Notes under the pieces: generated by a model
The model's database searches: none
Told to the model about the DNA's origin: nothing
The model's input: the letters and a program-made list of their open reading frames with translations, nothing else
Program-made: the position numbers and the translations under genes
In this document: piece by piece, positions 17,736 through 27,716 of the stretch
How positions within the stretch are numbered: the stretch's first letter is position 1
Layout of the letters: each line of letters opens with the position of its first letter
Assembly: GCF_003048775.2 (NCBI RefSeq)
Contig: NZ_CP049272.1
Coordinates: forward strand, 1,488,001-1,552,000
DNA from: Campylobacter concisus
GTDB taxonomy: Bacteria; Campylobacterota; Campylobacteria; Campylobacterales; Campylobacteraceae
Direction of reading: 5' to 3'
Length of the DNA stretch: 64,000 nucleotides

Positions 17736-18781
17736 TTTACAAGTTCCATATATAAATTTTGTGTATTTTCTATCATTTTTTCGATACTAAATGTCTCTTT
17801 TACGTACTTTCTGCCAAACTCGCCCATCTGTTTTCTTAAATTTTCATCCAAAATGAGCTTTTCAAGCACCTTTTTTAACCCCTCTTTATCGCCATTTTGA
17901 AATAAAAATCCACTCTTACCATCGCTCACAGCCTCACCAAGTCCGCCCACATCGCTTCCAATAGTAGCAAGCTTGCACGAAGACGCCTCAAGTAGCGCTC
18001 CGCCGATAGCCTCCATGTCTGAAGGTAACACACAGATATCAAGTGAGCCCAAAAAATCGCTCACATCGGTTCTGTTGCCGAGCATAAAGATATTTTTTTT
18101 ATCTTTTATATACTCTTTTAGGTTCTCATTTTGAGGGCCGTCACCTACGATGAAAAGGGCTGACTTTTCTAAATTTAGCTCACTAAAAGCATCGATTAAG
18201 AGCTTGTGGTTTTTAGCAGCCCTTAGCACTGCCACAATACAAATGCCTACTACATCGTCACTTAGGCCAAATTCTTTTTTCATATTTATCTTAAATTCTG
18301 GTGTGTACTTTTGCGTATCGATACCTGTATAAATTTTGACGACTTTTTCTTTTTTCACGCCTCTTTTTATAAGATCCTCGCATACTGAGTCGCACACGCC
18401 GACTACTTTTGTACTTAGATTATAAGGCAAAGGCGATGTTATAGGCAGCTGTAAATGCCTAGTACGAACCACGCTAACGCCACAAATTTTACCCACAATC
18501 GCTCCAATGGCACCATCTTTGCCTGAGTGCGTTGAGATGATTTTTATATTATTTTGCTTTACAAATTTGCAAATTTTTAAAATTTCAAAGATATTGAAAG
18601 ACTTTTTGAGATTAAACTCAACGAATTCACACTCTATTTGCTTCTCAAAGCTTTTTGAGCCAGGATTTAGCCCATAAAAAACCTTAAATTTACTCTTATC
18701 TAGCCCATTTATCACACGCTGTGTACGGTGTTCTTGCCCACCAAATCCAAGAGAGCTTTCAAGCTCAAGTATATTTATCAT
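17732..18781 (-). CDS. GT4-family glycosyltransferase
   Basis: 349 residues with a GT-B fold. MINILELESSLGFGGQEHRT has the double-Gly acceptor loop, and LDICVLPSDMEAIGGALLEA with CKLATIGSDVGG is the EX7E donor region. VRTRHL and STHSGKDGAIG are typical of LOS/teichuronic-acid-type transferases. It sits in a minus-strand group of three: GT2, this gene, and a CE4 deacetylase, all closely spaced. Donor and acceptor are unknown. Confidence 0.82.
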   Translation of the reverse strand: MINILELESSLGFGGQEHRTQRVINGLDKSKFKVFYGLNPGSKSFEKQIECEFVEFNLKKSFNIFEILKICKFVKQNNIKIISTHSGKDGAIGAIVGKICGVSVVRTRHLQLPITSPLPYNLSTKVVGVCDSVCEDLIKRGVKKEKVVKIYTGIDTQKYTPEFKINMKKEFGLSDDVVGICIVAVLRAAKNHKLLIDAFSELNLEKSALFIVGDGPQNENLKEYIKDKKNIFMLGNRTDVSDFLGSLDICVLPSDMEAIGGALLEASSCKLATIGSDVGGLGEAVSDGKSGFLFQNGDKEGLKKVLEKLILDENLRKQMGEFGRKYVKETFSIEKMIENTQNLYMELVK

Positions 18782-18784
18782 TTT

Positions 18785-19813
18785 CTACTCTTTAAATTCT
18801 TTCATTTTTTTATTTGACAAAAAGCCATTTATTGTATTAAAGATTTTTAAAATTTTTGATACATTTTCGTACGATTTTACATTTTTTAGCACTTTAAGCA
18901 AAATTCTCTGTTTTAATCTAAGCTTTGAAAAACCAGCTGAGTTTATGATGCTATCACTATCTTCATAAAAGAGATCAAGTACCTTTACATAGCTACTATT
19001 TTTTAGATTTGGTCTTGCCAAAATGGCTGGCATATAGACGCTTTTTATCTTTCTAAGCTCTAGATCTGGAACCATTTCAAGAGCTAAATTTTTGTTTTTT
19101 AAAATCGAGATTATGTCATCATAAACAAATTTATGATCCATCACAGCTTTTAATTTTTCAAAGCCAGCAGTGTTGTTGTCTCCTATCTTATAGTAATAAA
19201 AAGCCTTATTTAGCTTTACAAGAGTTTTTGAAGCGATAACATTTCTCACTACAGTGTGAAAATCTTCAGCTTGCGTGATCCCAACTGGAAATAAATTTTC
19301 TTTTAAAATTTTAGTCCTAATCGCCTTGTTTGCCGCATTATGCAAGACTTTGTTGTGCCTTGAGGCTAAAAGCCTTTTTAAATACTCGTTTTTATCGATT
19401 ACGCCATCCTCTTTTGTCTCAAAATCCTTAAAAAGGAGCTTTTTATAATCATAGACCTTACACATATCTGTTATCACTATGTCGGCATCAAATTTTTCTG
19501 CGATATCATAAACGCATGAAGCATAATCTTTTTCCACATAGTCATCAGCATCTACGCAGATAGTATATTTCCCACTAGCTAGTAATATACCGTCATTTCT
19601 GGCAGCACTAACACCGGCATTGCTCTTTGTTTTTAATATTATTTTATCTTTATATTCTTCTAATATTTCTAGCGTATTATCAGTACTTCCATCATTAATA
19701 ACTATAATCTCAATATCATCCATGTCTTGAGATATAAGCGAATTTAAACAATCCCTAATATGCTCTTTTTTGTTAAAAACAGGCACTACAAAGCTTATTT
19801 TCACATCAGGCAC
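18785..19813 (-). CDS. GT2-family glycosyltransferase
   Basis: 342 residues. ISFVVPVFNKKEHI, IIVINDGSTDNT and YTICVDADDYVE give the GT-A nucleotide-sugar site with the DAD metal motif. The C-terminal 130 residues are Lys-rich without clear family features. Starts with GTG at 19813 with AAGGAAG a few bases upstream; another GTG nine bases later is possible. It is the first gene of the minus-strand LOS group and is divergent from the ligase gene across 86 bases. Confidence 0.82.
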   Translation of the reverse strand: MPDVKISFVVPVFNKKEHIRDCLNSLISQDMDDIEIIVINDGSTDNTLEILEEYKDKIILKTKSNAGVSAARNDGILLASGKYTICVDADDYVEKDYASCVYDIAEKFDADIVITDMCKVYDYKKLLFKDFETKEDGVIDKNEYLKRLLASRHNKVLHNAANKAIRTKILKENLFPVGITQAEDFHTVVRNVIASKTLVKLNKAFYYYKIGDNNTAGFEKLKAVMDHKFVYDDIISILKNKNLALEMVPDLELRKIKSVYMPAILARPNLKNSSYVKVLDLFYEDSDSIINSAGFSKLRLKQRILLKVLKNVKSYENVSKILKIFNTINGFLSNKKMKEFKE

Positions 19814-19867
19814 GATACTTCCTTTTAATTTTTGTTTAATTGTATATTATTTTTAGTTCAGCAATGA

Positions 19868-19873
19868 TAAAAT
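19868..19873 (+). promoter_or_regulatory. Candidate -10 box for the O-antigen ligase-like gene
   Basis: TAAAAT preceded by AATGA, 26 bases before the ATG at 19900. An AAAGGA ribosome site sits between. No clear -35 is visible, as is usual in Campylobacter. Confidence 0.4.
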
Positions 19874-19899
19874 GCCCACTTAAAATTTAAAGGATCTGC

Positions 19900-21069
19900 A
19901 TGAAAAACGACATTGTCTCTAAGCTCTACAATCTCTTTTTGGTTATTGTCTTATTTACACTGCCGGTAACTGAGGGTTTAAAACAAATTTCACTCACACT
20001 TTTCGTCTTGGCTGGAATTTATATTTGCGTCAAAGAAAAAAGGCAATTTAAATTTGATCTCATAAATATCTCGCTTTTTATCTTTGTTTTGGCTACTTTT
20101 ATAAGTTGCCTTGTAAATGGAGTTTCTGCATCAAGAGCGCTTGATCCGCTAAGGTGTATGCTATTTTTCTTTGTAGCCAGAAGTGTCGGCGTAGAAAAAA
20201 TAAATTTTAAATTTTTATTTTTTGCCTTATTCGCCGGTTTTATCGTTGCATTTATTCCAGCTTGTATTAAAAAATTTACTTCAAGTGATCCGGCTGCACT
20301 TTTTGAGCTTAAATCAATAGGACACGTAAATCATAGCGCTATTTTTATGCTACTAGTTTTTTGTGTAGCATTAGTTTCCATAAATAGCAAAGAAATTTTT
20401 GAAAAGTATATAGGCATAAGTGTTGCCGGATTTTGCGTCCTTGGTATAATGATAGCTGGCTCTAGAGCTACAATGTATCTTTTACCAATCATTATTTTTA
20501 CTTACTTGCTTTTTGAAATTTTAAATAAACAGATAAAAATAAAATTTTTATTAAGTTTGATAATTTTATTTAGTGTAATAGCCATTTCTTATATGTACAT
20601 ATCAACAAATATCACTCAAGATGAAAGGTTATATAGTCAACTAACAAAGGGGGTAACTGGATCAGAGACTAGATATCCAATCTTTGCTAGCGCGTTTTAT
20701 ACGTGGTTAGAACACCCTTTATTTGGGATAGGTTCTGGTGAGTTTAAGATCATTGATATAACAAAATATTTTCCAGGCAATGTTGAAGTTCATGTTAGTC
20801 ACGCACACAACACCTTTTTAACATTTTTAACAGAAAAAGGTATCGTTGCCTTGCTTGCATATTTGGTATTTCAACTATCACTCTTTATAAAATTCATTAA
20901 AAATTTTAGACAAAATAGCATAGTTTTTCTTGCTCTTTTAATGCTCATGGCTAATAATATAATTTCACTTGCAAATACAACATTTCACCATGAAAATGCA
21001 CTTTTAATGCTACTATTTTGGGCCCTAGCTTTAAGTGCGATAGATGAAAAATCGACCTTAAAAATTTAG
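19900..21069 (+). CDS. waaL: O-antigen ligase-like membrane protein (WaaL family)
   Basis: 389 residues with about ten to twelve hydrophobic segments spread over the whole length. A larger loop around residues 240-310 contains SETRYPIFASAFYTWLEHPL and VSHAHNTFLTFLTEKG, the H.HN block of the Wzy_C/WaaL superfamily, with the catalytic-type His and conserved Arg in the periplasm. It should join lipid-linked glycan to LOS core, or polymerise glycan; the two roles cannot be told apart by sequence. Placement at the end of the LOS cluster favours the ligase. It converges with uvrA across a hairpin terminator. Confidence 0.75.
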   Translation: MKNDIVSKLYNLFLVIVLFTLPVTEGLKQISLTLFVLAGIYICVKEKRQFKFDLINISLFIFVLATFISCLVNGVSASRALDPLRCMLFFFVARSVGVEKINFKFLFFALFAGFIVAFIPACIKKFTSSDPAALFELKSIGHVNHSAIFMLLVFCVALVSINSKEIFEKYIGISVAGFCVLGIMIAGSRATMYLLPIIIFTYLLFEILNKQIKIKFLLSLIILFSVIAISYMYISTNITQDERLYSQLTKGVTGSETRYPIFASAFYTWLEHPLFGIGSGEFKIIDITKYFPGNVEVHVSHAHNTFLTFLTEKGIVALLAYLVFQLSLFIKFIKNFRQNSIVFLALLMLMANNIISLANTTFHHENALLMLLFWALALSAIDEKSTLKI

Positions 21070-21087
21070 TTAATACTGCAGTACATA

Positions 21088-21121
21088 TCAACCGTTTCAA
21101 ATTTTACAAAGAAACGGTTGA
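21088..21121. terminator. Bidirectional hairpin between waaL and uvrA
   Basis: TCAACCGTTTC at 21088-21098 pairs perfectly with GAAACGGTTGA at 21111-21121, an 11-bp stem with a 12-base loop. A T-rich run follows on the plus strand. It sits between two convergent genes, as a shared terminator would. Confidence 0.75.
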
Positions 21122-21130
21122 ACAAAATTT

Positions 21131-23959
21131 TTATTTTTTCTTCATCTCCTCAAGCTCTTGCGCTAGAAATTCCCCTGTGTAGCTGCCAGTTTTTTTGTAG
21201 TTTTTAGCTACATCTTTGACGCTGCCACAAGCTATCACTTTACCACCTTTTGCGCCGCCTTCTGGCCCCATATCTACGATATAGTCGCAGTTTTTGATAA
21301 CATCCATATTATGCTCTATCACAAAGACCGAATTTCCAAGATCAACTAGGTGATTTAGCACCTTTACTAGCCTATCAACATCGGCAAAATGAAGTCCTGT
21401 CGTTGGCTCATCAAGGATGTAAAGCGTATTTCCAGTGTCGCTTCTACTAAGCTCTTTTGCTAGCTTTACGCGCTGCGCCTCGCCGCCACTAAGTGTGACT
21501 GCGTTTTGTCCAAGCGTGATGTAGCCAAGCCCCACGTCTTGAAGTGTGGTGAGTTTTGAAGCGATCTTTGGCACAGCCTTGAAAAACTCAACCGCCTCAT
21601 CTATACTCATATTTAGCACCTCGGCGATATTTTTGCCTTTGTATAAAATTTCCAAGGTTTGGGCGTTGTATCTAGCACCATTACAAACGTCACAAACCAC
21701 GTTTATATCAGGTAAAAAGTGCATCTCGATAGTGATCTCGCCCTCGCCTTGGCACTTCTCGCAGCGCCCACCTTTGACGTTGAAGCTAAAGCGCCCTATT
21801 TTATAGCCTCTAAGCTTGGCCTCTTTAGTCTGCGCAAATAAATTTCTTATCTCATCCATCACGCCAGTATAAGTCGCTGGATTTGAGCGTGGAGTGCGGC
21901 CGATCGGGCTTTGATCGAGGTATATGACCTTGTCTAAATTCTCAAGTCCGCTTAAATTTACCCCAGCTATTTTTTTTACTTTTTTGGCTCTATTTAGCTG
22001 CTCCTGCGCCTCTGGAAGCAAGGTCTGAAGTATTAGCGAGCTCTTGCCAGATCCTGAGACGCCAGTGATACCCACAAGGTTTCTAAGTGGAAATTTCGCG
22101 GTTAAATTTGAGATATTGTTGATATTTACATTTGAAATTTCGAGCCACTTCTCAGCTTTTCTATTTTTTTGATAGTCGATCTTTTTCTTACCGTTTATGT
22201 ATTGTGCAGTCTGAGTGTCTGATCTTAAAAGCTCTTTTGAACTGCCTGCAAAGACCACGTTACCACCAAATTTACCAGCTCCAGGGCCAATATCTACGAT
22301 AAAATCAGCCTCTTCTATCGTTTTTTTATCATGCTCGACGACGATTACAGAGTTGCCTTTGGCTTGTAAATTTCTAAGCGTCTTTATGAGCTTTAGCGTA
22401 TCTCGCTCGTGTAGGCCAATACTTGGCTCATCAAGCACATACATGACGCCACTTAGCCCACTTCCTATCTGACTCGCGATCCTGATACGCTGCGCCTCAC
22501 CGCCACTGATCGTCCTAGCATCACGCCCAAGCGACAAGTAGCCAAGCCCCACGTCATATAAAAAGAAAAGTCTCTCATTAATCTCTTTTAAGATAGGCTT
22601 TGCGATCGCCTTATCATAGTCGCTAAGATAGGCGAAATTTTTCTCATTCGAGAAAAAAGCGGTGCAGTTTTCTATGCTCATATCTAAAATTTCACCAAGT
22701 CCAAGGCTAGCGACCTTGACCGCTAGACTTTGAGGCTTTAGCCTGTGACCGTTGCAAGCATCACAAATTTTCTCGCTCATATACTCGTCAAAGTCTTTAT
22801 AATCCTTCAAAAGACCATGTGAAATTTTAACAACACCATCAAACTTTCTAAGTAGTTTATTTCGTTTCCAAAAAAACTCAACTTCTTTGACATTTCCATA
22901 TAAAACAAGCCTCTTTTCATCTTCACTTAGCTCATAATATGGCTTTTTGATATCGATGCCATTTTGCTCACAAAAAGCAAGTAAAAATTTATAGTAATAG
23001 CTCATGTTATAGCCATAAAGCAACTTGATCGCACCGTTTTCTATCGACTTTTCCTCATCGATGATCTTACTCATATCTAGGCTATATCTTATGCCAAGTC
23101 CGTCGCAGTGCTCGCAAGCACCCTTTGGCGAGTTAAAGCTAAAACTAAGTGGCTCAAGCGGCGTAAATGAAATTTTACAGTCAAAGCAAGCCATGTGCTC
23201 GCTGTAATGTATAAAGCTCTCTTTAAGTCCTAATTCATCAGCATTTGCGATCTCTATCTCGACCTCACCAAAGCTCTCATTTAGCGCCTTTTCCACGTCG
23301 CTTGCAAGGCGCTCGTGATTTTGCTCATCGATAGCAATCCTATCAACGATGACCTTTATCGTGTGTTTTTTTGTTTTTGCAAGCTCTATCTCCTCATCAA
23401 GCCTCACCACCACGCCATCTATTTGCGCCCTTACAAAGCCTTTTTGGCGTAAATTTTCGATCAAATCCGCCCATGTACCCTTCTTCTCACGAACTAGCGG
23501 CGCGTAGATGATCACTTTTGCGCCAAGTGGGAGCTTTGAAATTTCATTTATGATATCGCTCGCACTCATTTTCGAGATAGGTTTGCCACATTTATGGCAG
23601 TGTTGAACGCCGACCCTTGCGTATAAAAGCCTTAGATAATCATAAATTTCTGTAATCGTACCGACCGTTGAGCGAGGGTTTTTAGAGGTGGTCTTTTGAT
23701 CGATCGCAATAGCAGGTGTTAAACCCTCAATCTTATCAACATCTGGCTTACCCACACGGTCTAGAAACTGCCTAGCATAGCTGCTAAGGCTCTCCATATA
23801 TCTTCTTTGCCCCTCAGCATAAAGCGTGTCAAAGGCTAGCGTACTTTTGCCACTTCCGCTAAGACCGGTAAAAACCACTAATTTATTTTTAGGAATTTTA
23901 AGATTTATATTTTTTAAGTTATGTTCTCTTGCGCCAGTTATTTCAATAATATCGTTCAT
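21131..23959 (-). CDS. uvrA: Excinuclease ABC subunit A
   Basis: 942 residues, full length. UvrA is the damage-sensing ATPase of nucleotide excision repair, working as a dimer with UvrB. Two ABC ATPase halves are visible: Walker A GLSGSGKSTLAFDT near residue 32 and GVSGSGKSSLILQT near 635, with signature blocks ISGGEAQR and LSGGEAQR. Zinc-binding Cys pairs are present (CHKCGKP; CEKCQGEGE with CDVCNG). It stands alone between convergent waaL and the divergent ferredoxin gene. Confidence 0.97.
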   Translation of the reverse strand: MNDIIEITGAREHNLKNINLKIPKNKLVVFTGLSGSGKSTLAFDTLYAEGQRRYMESLSSYARQFLDRVGKPDVDKIEGLTPAIAIDQKTTSKNPRSTVGTITEIYDYLRLLYARVGVQHCHKCGKPISKMSASDIINEISKLPLGAKVIIYAPLVREKKGTWADLIENLRQKGFVRAQIDGVVVRLDEEIELAKTKKHTIKVIVDRIAIDEQNHERLASDVEKALNESFGEVEIEIANADELGLKESFIHYSEHMACFDCKISFTPLEPLSFSFNSPKGACEHCDGLGIRYSLDMSKIIDEEKSIENGAIKLLYGYNMSYYYKFLLAFCEQNGIDIKKPYYELSEDEKRLVLYGNVKEVEFFWKRNKLLRKFDGVVKISHGLLKDYKDFDEYMSEKICDACNGHRLKPQSLAVKVASLGLGEILDMSIENCTAFFSNEKNFAYLSDYDKAIAKPILKEINERLFFLYDVGLGYLSLGRDARTISGGEAQRIRIASQIGSGLSGVMYVLDEPSIGLHERDTLKLIKTLRNLQAKGNSVIVVEHDKKTIEEADFIVDIGPGAGKFGGNVVFAGSSKELLRSDTQTAQYINGKKKIDYQKNRKAEKWLEISNVNINNISNLTAKFPLRNLVGITGVSGSGKSSLILQTLLPEAQEQLNRAKKVKKIAGVNLSGLENLDKVIYLDQSPIGRTPRSNPATYTGVMDEIRNLFAQTKEAKLRGYKIGRFSFNVKGGRCEKCQGEGEITIEMHFLPDINVVCDVCNGARYNAQTLEILYKGKNIAEVLNMSIDEAVEFFKAVPKIASKLTTLQDVGLGYITLGQNAVTLSGGEAQRVKLAKELSRSDTGNTLYILDEPTTGLHFADVDRLVKVLNHLVDLGNSVFVIEHNMDVIKNCDYIVDMGPEGGAKGGKVIACGSVKDVAKNYKKTGSYTGEFLAQELEEMKKK

Positions 23960-24133
23960 TAAATTTATACAACCTTTTTAAAATTTTAATCTGTAAATTT
24001 AGTCTAAAAGTGATAAAAGATTTATAAAGTAGTTTTTCTAAAATTTAAGATCGTAGTTAAATTTAAGGGCTTATTTATATCATTTTCAGCTTTTTTTGAT
24101 ATTCTACGCCAAATTTTAATCTAAGGAGAAAAA

Positions 24134-24418
24134 ATGTCTGTAAAAATAACTGATATATGCATAAGCTGTGGTTCATGTATTGATGAGTGTCCAGTTTCAG
24201 CCATCGTTGATGATAGCGACAACCCAACTGGTGCAGATACATACTATGTTTATTCAAATAAATGCGTTGAATGTGTAGGCTATAACGATGAGCCAGCCTG
24301 TGCATCTGCCTGTCCAACTGATGGTTGTATCGTATGGGACGCTGTTGTAGCAGGACAACCTTCTCGCGATCAGATCGGTGCTGATGCACGCAATGGCTCT
24401 ATTCCAGTTATTCAATAA
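24134..24418 (+). CDS. fdxA: 4Fe-4S ferredoxin, Alvin type
   Basis: 94 residues. Two clusters are predicted: CX2CX2CX3CP at residues 9-20 and CX2CX8CX3CP at 44-61. The eight-residue spacing in the second motif is the mark of Allochromatium-type ferredoxins. It carries low-potential electrons in the cytoplasm. AAGGAG lies six bases before the ATG, and TATTCT at 24100-24105 after a T run is a plausible -10. In C. jejuni the orthologue FdxA is iron-induced and linked to aerotolerance; whether that holds here cannot be read from sequence. A factor-independent terminator follows. Confidence 0.92.
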   Translation: MSVKITDICISCGSCIDECPVSAIVDDSDNPTGADTYYVYSNKCVECVGYNDEPACASACPTDGCIVWDAVVAGQPSRDQIGADARNGSIPVIQ

Positions 24419-24437
24419 ATTTATATTTATAAATTTT

Positions 24438-24466
24438 AGGCTCGATTTGAGCCTATTTTATTTTTA
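24438..24466 (+). terminator. Intrinsic terminator of fdxA
   Basis: AGGCTC (24438-24443), a five-base loop, GAGCCT (24449-24454), then ATTTTATTTTT. A short GC stem followed by a U-rich tail, directly after the ferredoxin gene. Confidence 0.75.
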
Positions 24467-24478
24467 AGCTTTATTTGA

Positions 24479-24484
24479 TATAAT
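24479..24484 (+). promoter_or_regulatory. -10 box for the ndk operon
   Basis: TATAAT in the context TTTATTTGATATAATTGCC, 43 bases before the ndk ATG. T-rich sequence upstream replaces a -35, as is common in this genus. It probably drives ndk through fabH. Confidence 0.65.
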
Positions 24485-24526
24485 TGCCAACTTCAATTTA
24501 AATAACCTAGATTTAAGGAAAAATTT

Positions 24527-24940
24527 ATGCAAAGAACACTTTCTATTATTAAGCCTGATGCTGTTAAGAAAAATGTTGTTGGAAAAATTATAGATAGATT
24601 TGAAAGTAACGGCTTAAGAATCGCAGCTGCAAAGAAAATCCAACTTAGCAAATGCGATGCAAAAACATTTTATGCAGTTCATAAAGATAGACCTTTCTTC
24701 AACGATCTAGTCGAATTTATGATAAGCGGGCCAGTTGTGGTTATGGTTTTAGAGGGCGACAATGCAGTTGCTAAAAACCGCGAGCTAATGGGTGCAACTA
24801 ACCCAAAAGAAGCAGCTCCTGGCACTATAAGAGCTGATTTTGCTGATAGCATTGATGCAAATGCGGTTCACGGAAGTGATAGTCTAGAAAATGCTGTGAA
24901 TGAAATAAATTTCTTCTTTGCTTCAAGAGAAATTTGCTAA
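24527..24940 (+). CDS. ndk: Nucleoside diphosphate kinase
   Basis: 137 residues, the standard length. [16 protein letters not shown] is the family start, and [16 protein letters not shown] carries the active-site His that is transiently phosphorylated. The enzyme passes the gamma phosphate from ATP to other NDPs in the cytoplasm. AAGGA lies before the ATG. It is the first gene of a tight plus-strand series: ndk, yceD, rpmF, plsX, fabH. Confidence 0.96.
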   Translation: MQRTLSIIKPDAVKKNVVGKIIDRFESNGLRIAAAKKIQLSKCDAKTFYAVHKDRPFFNDLVEFMISGPVVVMVLEGDNAVAKNRELMGATNPKEAAPGTIRADFADSIDANAVHGSDSLENAVNEINFFFASREIC

Positions 24941-24956
24941 TTTTAGGTCAAGAAAA

Positions 24957-25316
24957 TTGATTATATCTTTTTCTAAAATAGCAAACAAAGATATAAGCTT
25001 TGAGCTAGTAGGAAATGATAATTTAGTTTTTATTGGAATTTTAAAAAGAAAAGACCCTTTTTTGGTAAAATGCCAAGGCAAAATAAAAGGGAATATAAAT
25101 TATGTTTGCGATCGATGCGGTGAAGTATTTATGCTACCTATCGATCAAGATGTAGAGCTAAATTTAAGTGACGGTATTTATAAAGATATCGAAAATGAGC
25201 TTAGCGATACGATGGAATTTTTCGATGGCAATATTAATTTAAAAGAAGTCTTTGAGAGCGAGTTAGAAGCTTTTAAAAGTGATTATTTCTATTGTGAAAA
25301 ATGTAAAAATTTATAA
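24957..25316 (+). CDS. yceD: YceD-family (DUF177) protein
   Basis: About 119 residues if started at TTG 24957 (LIISFSKIANKDISF), with AGG upstream. An alternative TTG at 24918 would overlap ndk and add 13 residues; related proteins begin close to the KI.FSKI block, so I prefer the later start. Two Cys pairs, YVCDRCGEVF and the C-terminal YFYCEKCKN, suggest a zinc site. The gene precedes rpmF by 12 bases, the arrangement found across bacteria. YceD proteins are linked with 23S rRNA maturation in some organisms; the exact role is not settled. Confidence 0.8.
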   Translation: MIISFSKIANKDISFELVGNDNLVFIGILKRKDPFLVKCQGKIKGNINYVCDRCGEVFMLPIDQDVELNLSDGIYKDIENELSDTMEFFDGNINLKEVFESELEAFKSDYFYCEKCKNL

Positions 25317-25328
25317 AGGAGAGTAAAA

Positions 25329-25475
25329 ATGGCAGTACCAAAGCGAAGAGTGAGTCATTCTCGTGCAGCAAAACGTAGAACACATTATAAAGTTACACTT
25401 CCAGTACCTGTAAAAGACAAAGATGGTTCTTGGAAAATGCCTCACCGTATAAACAAAACTACAGGTGAATATTAA
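25329..25475 (+). CDS. rpmF: 50S ribosomal protein L32 (bL32)
   Basis: 48 residues: [20 protein letters not shown] is the unmistakable L32 start, and the protein ends NKTTGEY. AAGGAGAG lies upstream. This version lacks the Cys pairs of zinc-binding L32 forms. The gene lies in the conserved yceD-rpmF-plsX-fabH order that couples ribosome and fatty-acid synthesis genes. Confidence 0.96.
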   Translation: MAVPKRRVSHSRAAKRRTHYKVTLPVPVKDKDGSWKMPHRINKTTGEY

Positions 25476-25478
25476 AAT

Positions 25479-26468
25479 ATGATTCGCATTGCTATCGATG
25501 CTATGGGTGGTGATTTTGGTGCAGATCCTATAATATCTGGTGTTATTGAAGCACTAAAAGAGACAGAATTTAAAGCTGTATTAGTTGGCGATAGCAATGT
25601 CATCAAACCACTCATTCCACAATCTTATTTAAAAAATATCGAATTTTTAGAAGCTAGCGAAGTTATCTCAATGGCAGATGGTGCAACTGATGCACTCAAG
25701 AGAAAAGATAGTACGATCTACAAAGCAATTGAACTCTTAAAAAATAAGGAAGTTGATGCTGTAGTTTCTGCTGGTCATAGTGGTGCAACTATGAGTTTAG
25801 CTACTCTAAGAATTGGTAGACTAAAAAATATTTCTCGCCCAGCAATTGCAACACTTATGCCAAATTCAAAAGAATCTGCTACTTTAGTTTTAGATGTTGG
25901 TGCAAATGTTGATTGCAGAAGTGAGCATCTGTTTCAATTTGCCATAATGGGTGAAGCCTATGCAAAAGAAATTTTAGGTAGAAAAGAGCCAAAAGTTGGT
26001 CTTTTATCAAATGGTGAAGAAGAAAGCAAAGGCAATGAAGTTAGCAAAGAAGCATTTAAATTAGTTTCTAGGCTTGATAGCTTTGTTGGCAATGCAGAAG
26101 GTAATCAAATTTTTGATGGCAGTATCGATGTAATGGTTTGTGATGGTTTTATGGGAAATATTCTTTTAAAAACTAGTGAAGGCGTTGCAGATGCTATAGG
26201 TAAAATTATCAAAAAACAAATTAAAAAATCACCTCTTGCTATAGCTGGCTCTGTACTCATGAGAAAAGTTTTTAAAACGCTCAAAAAGCAGGTTAGCTAT
26301 GACGAATATGGCGGTGCACCGCTTCTTGGTGTAAATGGTTGTGTTATCATAAGTCACGGCAAAAGCAATTCAAAAGCTATAAAGAATGCAATTTTTCAAG
26401 CAATAAAATTTGCTAATTCAAATATAAATAAAGTTATCGAAGAAGAACTTTCGCACTTTGCAAGGTAA
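25479..26468 (+). CDS. plsX: Phosphate acyltransferase PlsX
   Basis: 329 residues. It makes acyl-phosphate from acyl-ACP, the first step of phospholipid synthesis by the PlsX/PlsY route. [17 protein letters not shown] at the N-terminus, [12 protein letters not shown], and [18 protein letters not shown] are the family blocks. It starts 3 bases after rpmF and ends 3 bases before fabH. The acyl-phosphate user, plsY, is at 31877-32488 in this window, so both halves of the pathway are present. Confidence 0.96.
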   Translation: MIRIAIDAMGGDFGADPIISGVIEALKETEFKAVLVGDSNVIKPLIPQSYLKNIEFLEASEVISMADGATDALKRKDSTIYKAIELLKNKEVDAVVSAGHSGATMSLATLRIGRLKNISRPAIATLMPNSKESATLVLDVGANVDCRSEHLFQFAIMGEAYAKEILGRKEPKVGLLSNGEEESKGNEVSKEAFKLVSRLDSFVGNAEGNQIFDGSIDVMVCDGFMGNILLKTSEGVADAIGKIIKKQIKKSPLAIAGSVLMRKVFKTLKKQVSYDEYGGAPLLGVNGCVIISHGKSNSKAIKNAIFQAIKFANSNINKVIEEELSHFAR

Positions 26469-26471
26469 AAT

Positions 26472-27479
26472 ATGCCAAAAGCTTCACTGATTTCTATCGC
26501 TTCTTACATTCCAGAAAAAATTCTGACAAATTTTGACTTTGAAAAAATGGTTGAAACAAGTGATGAATGGATAGTAAAGCGAACAGGTATCGAACAAAGG
26601 CATATTGCAACTAGCGAAACAACAAGTGACCTTGGTACAAAGGCTGGTGAATTAGCCATAAAACGCTCAGGACTTGATAAATCTCAAATCGATGCAATCA
26701 TCTGTGCCACAATATCTCCGGATCATCTTTGTATGCCTTCTACTGCTTGCAAAATAGCTGCAAATTTGGGTCTAAATTATGGAGTTACAGCATTTGATAT
26801 AAGTGCGGCTTGTACAGGTTTTATTTATCTTTTAGAGCTTGCAAATTCTCTCATTGTTAGCGGTGCCAAAAAAAATGTATTAATTATCGGAGCCGAAAAA
26901 TTAAGCTCTATTGTTGACTATACAGATAGAAGCACTTGTATACTATTTGGTGATGGAGCAGGCGCGGCTGTAATTAGTAGTGGTAATGAAAATGAGATCA
27001 TTGATATCCATACAGCAAGTGACGGCAAGCAAGCTGAACTTTTAATAACTCCAGGATGCGGGAGTGTATTTCCAGCCAGTGAGGAAACACTAAAAAATAG
27101 ATTAAATTTCATTCATATGAGTGGAAATGAAGTTTTTAAAATAGCAGTTCAAACACTTAGCAAAAGCGTAATAGAAATTCTGCATGCAAACAAAATGCAA
27201 AGCGAAGATATCGATTTTTTTATACCTCATCAAGCAAATATAAGAATAATAGATGCAGTAAAAAATAGATTAAATTTTAAAGATGAGCAATGTGTCTTGA
27301 CTGTTGATAAATATGGCAATACAAGCTCTGCTTCAATTCCGATGGCTATAAATGATGCCTATGAAGACGGCCGTATCAAAAATGGTTCAATTTTGCTTCT
27401 TGATGCATTTGGTGGCGGCTTTACATGGGGATCAGCGATTCTAAAATTTGGTGGAAAAAATTTTAGCGACTTACAATAA
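26472..27479 (+). CDS. fabH: 3-oxoacyl-ACP synthase III (FabH)
   Basis: 335 residues. It condenses acetyl-CoA with malonyl-ACP to start fatty-acid synthesis. The Cys-His-Asn triad is visible: [12 protein letters not shown] (Cys), PHQANIRI (His) and YGNTSSAS (Asn). [11 protein letters not shown] is the conserved glycine block. It is the last gene of the ndk-to-fabH series. The 237 bases after it are AT-rich and end in the ahpC promoter; I see nothing else in them. Confidence 0.96.
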   Translation: MPKASLISIASYIPEKILTNFDFEKMVETSDEWIVKRTGIEQRHIATSETTSDLGTKAGELAIKRSGLDKSQIDAIICATISPDHLCMPSTACKIAANLGLNYGVTAFDISAACTGFIYLLELANSLIVSGAKKNVLIIGAEKLSSIVDYTDRSTCILFGDGAGAAVISSGNENEIIDIHTASDGKQAELLITPGCGSVFPASEETLKNRLNFIHMSGNEVFKIAVQTLSKSVIEILHANKMQSEDIDFFIPHQANIRIIDAVKNRLNFKDEQCVLTVDKYGNTSSASIPMAINDAYEDGRIKNGSILLLDAFGGGFTWGSAILKFGGKNFSDLQ

Positions 27480-27674
27480 TTACAGCAAGTAATTTTCTAA
27501 ATTTTTAGTAACGCTTTTACTAATTTCTTTCAAGTATTCTCATCAATAAAATTTTTAAAATTCAAATTTTTAACACTTTTAACAAAAATCCATTTTCTAC
27601 TCTTATCAATAACGCTAAATTTACTACAAAAAAATTTCTAAAATATGTTTAAACTAAATTTAATTTTGAATAGA

Positions 27675-27680
27675 TATAAT
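27675..27680 (+). promoter_or_regulatory. -10 box for ahpC
   Basis: TATAAT in TTTTGAATAGATATAATTTCG, 37 bases before the ATG, with AAGGAG at 27706-27711. In C. jejuni the orthologue is under PerR control; I see no operator that I can assign with confidence. Confidence 0.65.
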
Positions 27681-27716
27681 TTCGCAATCAATAAAATTTA
27701 TTATTAAGGAGAACAA

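Noticed and set aside
24075-24389. Minus-strand open frame rich in His, Gln and Arg opposite the ferredoxin gene
   Set aside because: It is the antisense of a clear two-cluster ferredoxin; no ribosome site and no family.
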